Source: Planctomycetota bacterium (lineage in GTDB: Bacteria; Planctomycetota; Phycisphaerae; UBA1845). Taken from it: a DNA stretch of 9,437 nucleotides. This document shows, one piece after another, positions 7,085 to 9,437 of this stretch. The stretch is taken from positions 1 through 9,437 of the forward strand of contig JADFOB010000025.1 in NCBI GenBank assembly GCA_022563055.1. Reading direction: 5' to 3'. The notes beneath the pieces are model-generated. The model had not been told where the DNA came from, made no database searches, and saw only the letters and a program-made list of their open reading frames with translations. How positions within the stretch are numbered: the first letter of the stretch is position 1; each line of letters starts with the position of its first letter. The position numbers were made by a program, and so were the translations under genes.

Positions 7085-7115
7085 ACCCGTCGCTTGCGCT
7101 TGGGGCTCGGATGAG
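7085..7115 (-). repeat. Inverted, diverged copy of the 34-bp repeat unit
   Basis: The reverse complement of this stretch aligns with the 34-bp units at 6835-6920, sharing ATCCGAGCCCC and the following AGCGC, with scattered differences. It places an outer pair of inverted units around the inner 24-bp inverted repeat. Confidence 0.65.
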
Positions 7116-7187
7116 GAATGCACGCACAATCCTAACGCAAACTCCTGGCCGGGACGGGCCCAAGGGCCGGGAGGGCAGATTTTGAGC

Positions 7188-7216
7188 TTGCAAGAGAGAT
7201 CCAAAAACGCTATATT
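7188..7216 (+). promoter_or_regulatory. Sigma-70-type promoter of the truncated YWTD gene copy
   Basis: TTGCAA (7188-7193), a 17-base spacer, and TATATT (7211-7216). The equivalent sites exist upstream of the intact copy. Predicted start of transcription is near 7223, just before the leader hairpin. Confidence 0.6.
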
Positions 7217-7229
7217 CACGTATGTTCGT

Positions 7230-7256
7230 GTTCCCACACGGGCGGGGTGTGGGAAC
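7230..7256 (+). promoter_or_regulatory. 5' leader hairpin, copy 1
   Basis: GTTCCCACAC (7230-7239) pairs perfectly with GTGTGGGAAC (7247-7256) around a 7-base GC-rich loop. It lies a few bases after the predicted transcription start and about 30 bases before the start codon. The homologous hairpin at 7992-8018 keeps the pairing through G-U wobbles. It is probably a 5'-terminal mRNA stem that affects stability or binds a regulator. Confidence 0.6.
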
Positions 7257-7288
7257 CACGCTGAACTTGGACATAGTGGAGAGAAGAC

Positions 7289-7412
7289 ATGTCACACCAA
7301 AAACGAAAAATACGACTCGTCCTTGCGGCTGGGTGGTTGCTCATCTCCAGCGCGGCGTCCGCGGAGACAACAACGATCTACTGGGCACGTAGTGGATCGC
7401 CTAACGCGATCC
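7289..7412 (+). pseudogene. Truncated copy of the secreted YWTD beta-propeller gene
   Basis: The ATG at 7289 has GGAG 7 bases upstream. The product begins like the intact downstream protein: basic MSHQKRKIR, hydrophobic core, cleavage-type SSAASA at 20-25, then TTIYWA and a SPxAI motif near 37-41. The two signal peptides differ at only a few residues. Beyond codon 41 the frame continues to 7672, but it is reading the antisense of a transposase fragment, so the real gene content ends at 7412. About 290 codons of propeller and the sorting signal are missing. With promoter and ribosome-binding site intact it may still be transcribed, antisense to the transposase remnant, and could yield a useless secreted peptide. 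Confidence 0.8.
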
Positions 7413-7681
7413 GTCTTGGTCTTGACCCCCCGCCAGCGCCAACCTGGATGGCTGGGATTTGCCACCTGCAGCTCGATCTTCATCCGCGCCGCCAAGTCCG
7501 TGATCCAGCCCGCGGCCGGGCCAACCTCGATCACCACCCGATCGGGACGCCGCCGTCGGAACAGATCCTCCAAAATCGCCGGCTCCGTACGCACCGTCTC
7601 GAATTCGTGCTCGCCCGTCTGGCTCCAGTAGTCGCACGCCACGCTCTTCACCTTTCCAAGGTCAACTGCTAGAATCTTCAT
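7403..7681 (-). pseudogene. IS110-family transposase, N-terminal fragment
   Basis: DEDD-type transposases of the IS110 family move circular intermediates and, in studied members, are guided by a bridge RNA. From the ATG at 7681, with GGAG 8 bases upstream, the product begins MKILAVDLGKVKS, with the first catalytic Asp at residue 7. It continues with VVIEVGPAAGWITDLA (49-64; second acidic residue Glu52) and ends at GVKTKTDR (85-92; third acidic residue Asp91). In intact members another Asp follows within a few residues and then about 200-300 residues more, including the C-terminal Ser domain; all of that is gone. The frame beyond residue 92 reads the antisense of the truncated YWTD gene. Family assignment rests on motif order and spacing; confident for IS110-like, not for any subgroup. 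Confidence 0.85.
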
Positions 7682-7731
7682 CGCCGGGTCTCCAAAAAAG
7701 GCACTTGGGCGATCCACGCGATCAGCCCGTC

Positions 7732-7764
7732 GACACATGGGACAATCGATCCCGAATCTGTGTC
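7732..7764 (-). ncRNA. Stem-loop in the upstream region of the IS110 remnant, possible guide (bridge) RNA part
   Basis: On the minus strand GACACA pairs with TGTGTC (outer stem, 7732-7737 with 7759-7764) and GGGA with TCCC (inner stem, 7739-7742 with 7750-7753). The internal loop is asymmetric. It lies about 50 bases upstream of the transposase start, where related elements encode a bridge RNA. This is a position-and-shape argument only. Confidence 0.25.
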
Positions 7765-7813
7765 AAGGGGATCCGGCTTTCATAGTTTCTTCAGGGTCGA
7801 ATGGAAGGTGTGA

Positions 7814-7852
7814 CCGTGGGCGGCGTCCGCCTCCGGCGGGACTTGCCCACGG
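7814..7852. repeat. GC-rich hairpin
   Basis: CCGTGGGC (7814-7821) is the reverse complement of GCCCACGG (7845-7852). Inside, GTCCGCC and GGCGGGAC pair apart from one bulged G, so nearly the whole 39 bases can fold. A smaller stem CAGCC/GGCTG follows at 7864-7878. These may belong to the IS110 end or to a separate dispersed palindromic repeat. Confidence 0.6.
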
Positions 7853-7949
7853 CTACTTTCGGTCAGCCCTTCAGGCTGCGTTCGCCGACGGCACTGAAGC
7901 CACCGGAAGTGTCACGCACCCGGATGGGCCGGGAGGGCGGATTTTGGGC

Positions 7950-7979
7950 TTGTAAGAGAGATCCAAAAAACGCTATATT
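7950..7979 (+). promoter_or_regulatory. Sigma-70-type promoter of the YWTD beta-propeller gene
   Basis: TTGTAA (7950-7955), an 18-base spacer, and TATATT (7974-7979). Conservation of both boxes between the two duplicated blocks, with the A-rich spacer one base longer here, supports the call. Confidence 0.6.
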
Positions 7980-7991
7980 CAGTGTATTTGT

Positions 7992-8018
7992 GTTCCCGTG
8001 CCGGTGGGGTGTGGGAAC
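7992..8018 (+). promoter_or_regulatory. 5' leader hairpin, copy 2
   Basis: GTTCCCGTGCC (7992-8002) can pair with GGGTGTGGGAAC-type sequence ending at 8018: six Watson-Crick pairs, three G-U wobbles, then two more G-C pairs around a 5-base loop. Compared with copy 1, three neighbouring left-arm bases differ (ACA to GTG), and each change keeps a pair in RNA though not in DNA. Confidence 0.6.
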
Positions 8019-8050
8019 CACGCTGAACTTGGACATAGGGGAGAGAAGAC

Positions 8051-9043
8051 ATGTCACACCAAACACGAAAAACACGACTTGTCCTTGCGGCTGGGTGGTT
8101 GCTCATCTCCAGCGCGACCTCCGCACAGGCGACCACGATCTACTGGGCGTTGGCTGCATCGCCCAGCGCGATCCAGAGTTCCGACGAAACCGGAGTCACC
8201 GTAACGACGCTGCTCACCGACGCCACGCAGGATCTCCGTGAGGTTGCGATCGATCAGAGCGGTGAAAAGATCTACTTCGTCAGCGCCCTAACGCCTGGGA
8301 CGGACAACAGGATTAAACGCGCCGACTTGGACGGGTCAAACCAGGAGGATCTCATACTCCTTGGCTCGGGCGTACCCAACTTCCTGGAGCTCGATGTGGC
8401 GAACGCAAAGATGTATTGGACGCAACTGGACGCGATCCATCGCGCCAATCTGGATGGGTCCGGGGACGAAGTCGTCCTCACACTGGCAACCAATGTCAAC
8501 GGGCTCGCCATCGACACCGCAGCCGGCAAGATGTACTGGATCCTGCCGGATGGCGCGGATACGAAGATCCGGCGGGCGGACTTGAACGGTGCCAACGTCA
8601 CCGATGTCCTGACGATACCGGGTGAGTCGCCGTTCGCCGGGTTGGGCATCGGCCTCGGCAAGCTCTATTGGGGCAACTTTTCCAACGAGATCAGGAAAGT
8701 CAATCTCAACGGCACGGGGCTGGGTACGGTCGTAACGCTATCTAACGTCGCCATGAGAGTGCACGTCGATTATCGAAGCGCCAAGCTCTATTGGATCCTT
8801 CTCGGCACACCCTTCAAGATTCAGCGGGCAAACCTCAATGGCACGGGCGTCGAAGACTACCACGTTGTCGCGGAAGACGAGTTTATTCTGGACGTCCAGG
8901 TCACGAACGCCCAGCCCATACCAACGGTCTCCCAGTGGGGGCTGGTTGTCATGGTGCTTCTTGTACTCTCGGCGGGAACCGTCATACACGCTCGCCAGCG
9001 CGGCTGTGGACAAAGCTCACCACCGGATGCAATGGATCGGTGA
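8051..9043 (+). CDS. Secreted YWTD-type six-bladed beta-propeller with IPTL-CTERM-like sorting signal (330 aa)
   Basis: Exported surface or extracellular protein of unknown ligand. Seen: signal peptide 1-25 ending SSATSA; six YW/YF repeat cores at 29-32 (TIYW), 73-76 (KIYF), 120-123 (KMYW), 160-163 (KMYW), 204-207 (KLYW) and 246-249 (KLYW), spaced about 40-47 residues. Each of the last five is paired with an R/K-x-(D/N)LDG or NLNG turn (90-96, 131-137, 175-181, 216-222, 259-265). This is the low-density-lipoprotein-receptor class B (YWTD) pattern, and six repeats make one closed propeller. The C-terminus has IPTVSQWG (290-297), a hydrophobic helix (298-312) and a basic HARQR, the IPTL-CTERM arrangement of envelope-sorted proteins. 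GGAG lies 7 bases before the ATG, with a clear promoter and leader hairpin upstream. Such propellers usually bind proteins or sugars; no catalytic residues are visible. Confidence 0.92.
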   Translation: MSHQTRKTRLVLAAGWLLISSATSAQATTIYWALAASPSAIQSSDETGVTVTTLLTDATQDLREVAIDQSGEKIYFVSALTPGTDNRIKRADLDGSNQEDLILLGSGVPNFLELDVANAKMYWTQLDAIHRANLDGSGDEVVLTLATNVNGLAIDTAAGKMYWILPDGADTKIRRADLNGANVTDVLTIPGESPFAGLGIGLGKLYWGNFSNEIRKVNLNGTGLGTVVTLSNVAMRVHVDYRSAKLYWILLGTPFKIQRANLNGTGVEDYHVVAEDEFILDVQVTNAQPIPTVSQWGLVVMVLLVLSAGTVIHARQRGCGQSSPPDAMDR

Positions 9044-9057
9044 GCGTTGGAATACTA

Positions 9058-9078
9058 CAAGCCCATGAGCTGGGTTTG
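9058..9078 (+). terminator. Weak hairpin after the YWTD gene, possible terminator
   Basis: CAAGCCCA (9058-9065) pairs with TGGGTTTG (9071-9078) with one G-U pair and a 5-base loop, 14 bases after the stop codon. No T-run follows, so factor-independent termination is doubtful. Confidence 0.3.
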
Positions 9079-9132
9079 GAAGCCGGCGAAGTCGATATCG
9101 TCGCCCTGGACGAGGTTTCGTCGGGCAAAGCG

Positions 9133-9227
9133 GCGTAGGTGAGGCTCTTCCCGGCAAGCCGCGTAGGTCAGGCTCTGCCGGACGAGTGTGCCACCATCCC
9201 CATTGCGTCGGACAGAGCCCGACCTAC
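9133..9227. repeat. REP-like cluster: two direct copies and one inverted copy
   Basis: GCGTAGGT-AGGCTCT occurs at 9133-9158 and 9161-9186 (21 of 26 bases the same). The second copy's 9163-9184 is inverted at 9206-9227 (19 of 22 bases complementary, core GTAGGTC...GGCTCTG against CAGAGCC...GACCTAC). The inverted pair can fold into a long imperfect stem with a 21-base loop, the layout of REP-type intergenic elements. Confidence 0.75.
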
Positions 9228-9360
9228 CTCGCTTGGTTACGACCCACGACGCGCGGGATGCCTCCGCCTCACGACTCCATCCCACGCCCTTCGCGGAAAG
9301 CGAAGAATCGGGCACCCGCTTTACCCGACGTTTTCAACGGGCTGTGGGTCGCACGAAAAA

Positions 9361-9389
9361 CGCCGCGAGTCGTTAGAGGGCTCGCGGCG
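9361..9389 (-). terminator. Intrinsic terminator, leftward transcription
   Basis: CGCCGCGAG (9361-9369) and CTCGCGGCG (9381-9389) form a perfect 9-bp GC-rich stem with an 11-base loop. On the minus strand the stem is followed at once by TTTTT (the AAAAA at 9356-9360), the classic rho-independent form. It should end a transcript entering from the right edge, and would also shield that gene from the propeller gene's neighbourhood. Confidence 0.8.
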
Positions 9390-9399
9390 CTGCTTGCTG

Positions 9400-9437
9400 T
9401 TAAGAAGATGTCGGCCCAGGCCCGATCACGACCTCGG
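9400..9437 (-). CDS. 3' end of a gene entering from the right (partial, unidentified)
   Basis: On the minus strand one frame reads EVVIGPGPTSS and then TAA at 9402-9400, with the strong leftward terminator beginning 10 bases later. That spacing is what a real gene end looks like. Only 11 codons are in view, so the product cannot be named. One other minus frame stays open across these bases, so the frame choice depends on the terminator. Confidence 0.35.
   Translation of the reverse strand, partial: EVVIGPGPTSS

Larger units (their letters stand above)
6809..7163. other. Gene-free repeat-rich intergenic region
   Basis: No supported gene. The whole stretch is made of palindromic and repeated motifs: tandem 34-bp units, a 24-bp inverted repeat, and a distal inverted copy of the 34-bp unit, each listed separately. 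There is also a small hairpin CCGTCA/TGACGG near 6928-6947. An open frame starting at 6954 crosses the right part, but its peptide merely reads through the repeats and the downstream promoter. Confidence 0.7.
7164..7412 (+). repeat. Duplicated block, copy 1 (promoter, leader, signal peptide)
   Basis: This block is closely similar to 7926-8174, offset by 762 bases, from GGGCCGGGAGGGC through the promoter, leader hairpin, Shine-Dalgarno and first ~41 codons. Similarity stops abruptly after GCGATCC at 7406-7412, where IS110 transposase coding sequence begins on the other strand. Confidence 0.85.
7403..7925 (-). mobile_element. Remnant of an IS110-family insertion sequence
   Basis: Covers the transposase fragment and the upstream non-coding stretch lying between the two duplicated blocks. 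In IS110-family elements the end preceding the transposase holds a non-coding region of roughly 100-300 bases that encodes the guide RNA. Here 7682-7925 has no gene and several stem-loops. The outer boundary is uncertain, since IS110 elements lack obvious terminal inverted repeats, and part of this stretch may be a different repeat. Confidence 0.5.
7926..8174 (+). repeat. Duplicated block, copy 2
   Basis: Second copy of the block at 7164-7412, starting at the same GGGCCGGGAGGGC and including promoter, leader hairpin, Shine-Dalgarno and signal peptide. Unlike copy 1 it continues into an intact gene. The two start codons are exactly 762 bases apart. Confidence 0.85.
9044..9399. other. Gene-free region with REP-like repeats
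   Basis: No supported gene. It holds the weak hairpin after the propeller gene, a repeat cluster at 9133-9227, and the minus-strand terminator near the right edge. The short open frames here have no Shine-Dalgarno or recognisable content. Confidence 0.6.

Noticed and set aside
6954..7631. Plus-strand open frame of 225 codons
   Set aside because: It runs through the inverted repeats, the promoter and leader of the truncated YWTD copy and antisense transposase sequence in a frame matching none of them.
7801..8241. Plus-strand open frame of 146 codons before the propeller gene
   Set aside because: It crosses the promoter, leader hairpin and signal-peptide region in another frame; no Shine-Dalgarno and no homologous frame significance.

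Overview
The window looks like a piece of a high-GC planctomycete-type chromosome (phylum Planctomycetota or a close relative). The reasons are the secreted protein ending in an IPTVSQWG motif plus a membrane segment and basic tail (an IPTL-CTERM-like sorting signal), the clustered SPFH genes beside ABC-2 transporter genes, and many GC-rich palindromic repeats between genes. The lineage is an inference from style, not from a marker gene.

Left half (1-5581, minus strand): four genes, tightly packed, read leftwards as one probable operon. In order of transcription they are (i) a 706-residue protein with about six membrane segments ahead of an HflK-like SPFH domain, (ii) a 315-residue HflC-like protein, (iii) a second HflK-like SPFH protein of 423 residues, and (iv) an ABC transporter ATPase that runs off the left edge. 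Gaps are 40, 6 and 10 bases. A 249-bp divergent intergenic region follows. Then an ABC-2-type permease of 325 residues (5831-6808) is read rightwards. The likely partners, ATPase and permease, are thus split across two divergent transcripts with three SPFH scaffold proteins between them. I infer a membrane-microdomain-associated ABC exporter or remodelling system. No FtsH protease gene, the classical HflK/HflC partner, is visible.

Middle (6809-7163): no gene. It holds 34-bp tandem units that each carry a GC palindrome, a perfect 24-bp inverted repeat whose arms are themselves near-palindromes, and an inverted copy of the 34-bp unit. Together these form a nested repeat structure.

Right half (7164-9043): a block of about 250 bp (promoter, 5' leader hairpin, Shine-Dalgarno, signal peptide and first mature residues) occurs twice, 762 bp apart. 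The second copy leads into an intact secreted YWTD-type six-bladed beta-propeller with the C-terminal sorting signal. The first copy is cut off after about 41 codons, where it joins the 5' part of an IS110-family transposase on the opposite strand. The leader hairpin keeps its pairing in both copies although three stem bases differ, so it probably acts as RNA.

Right end (9044-9437): REP-like repeats, then on the minus strand the last codons of a gene entering from the right, followed by a strong intrinsic terminator.
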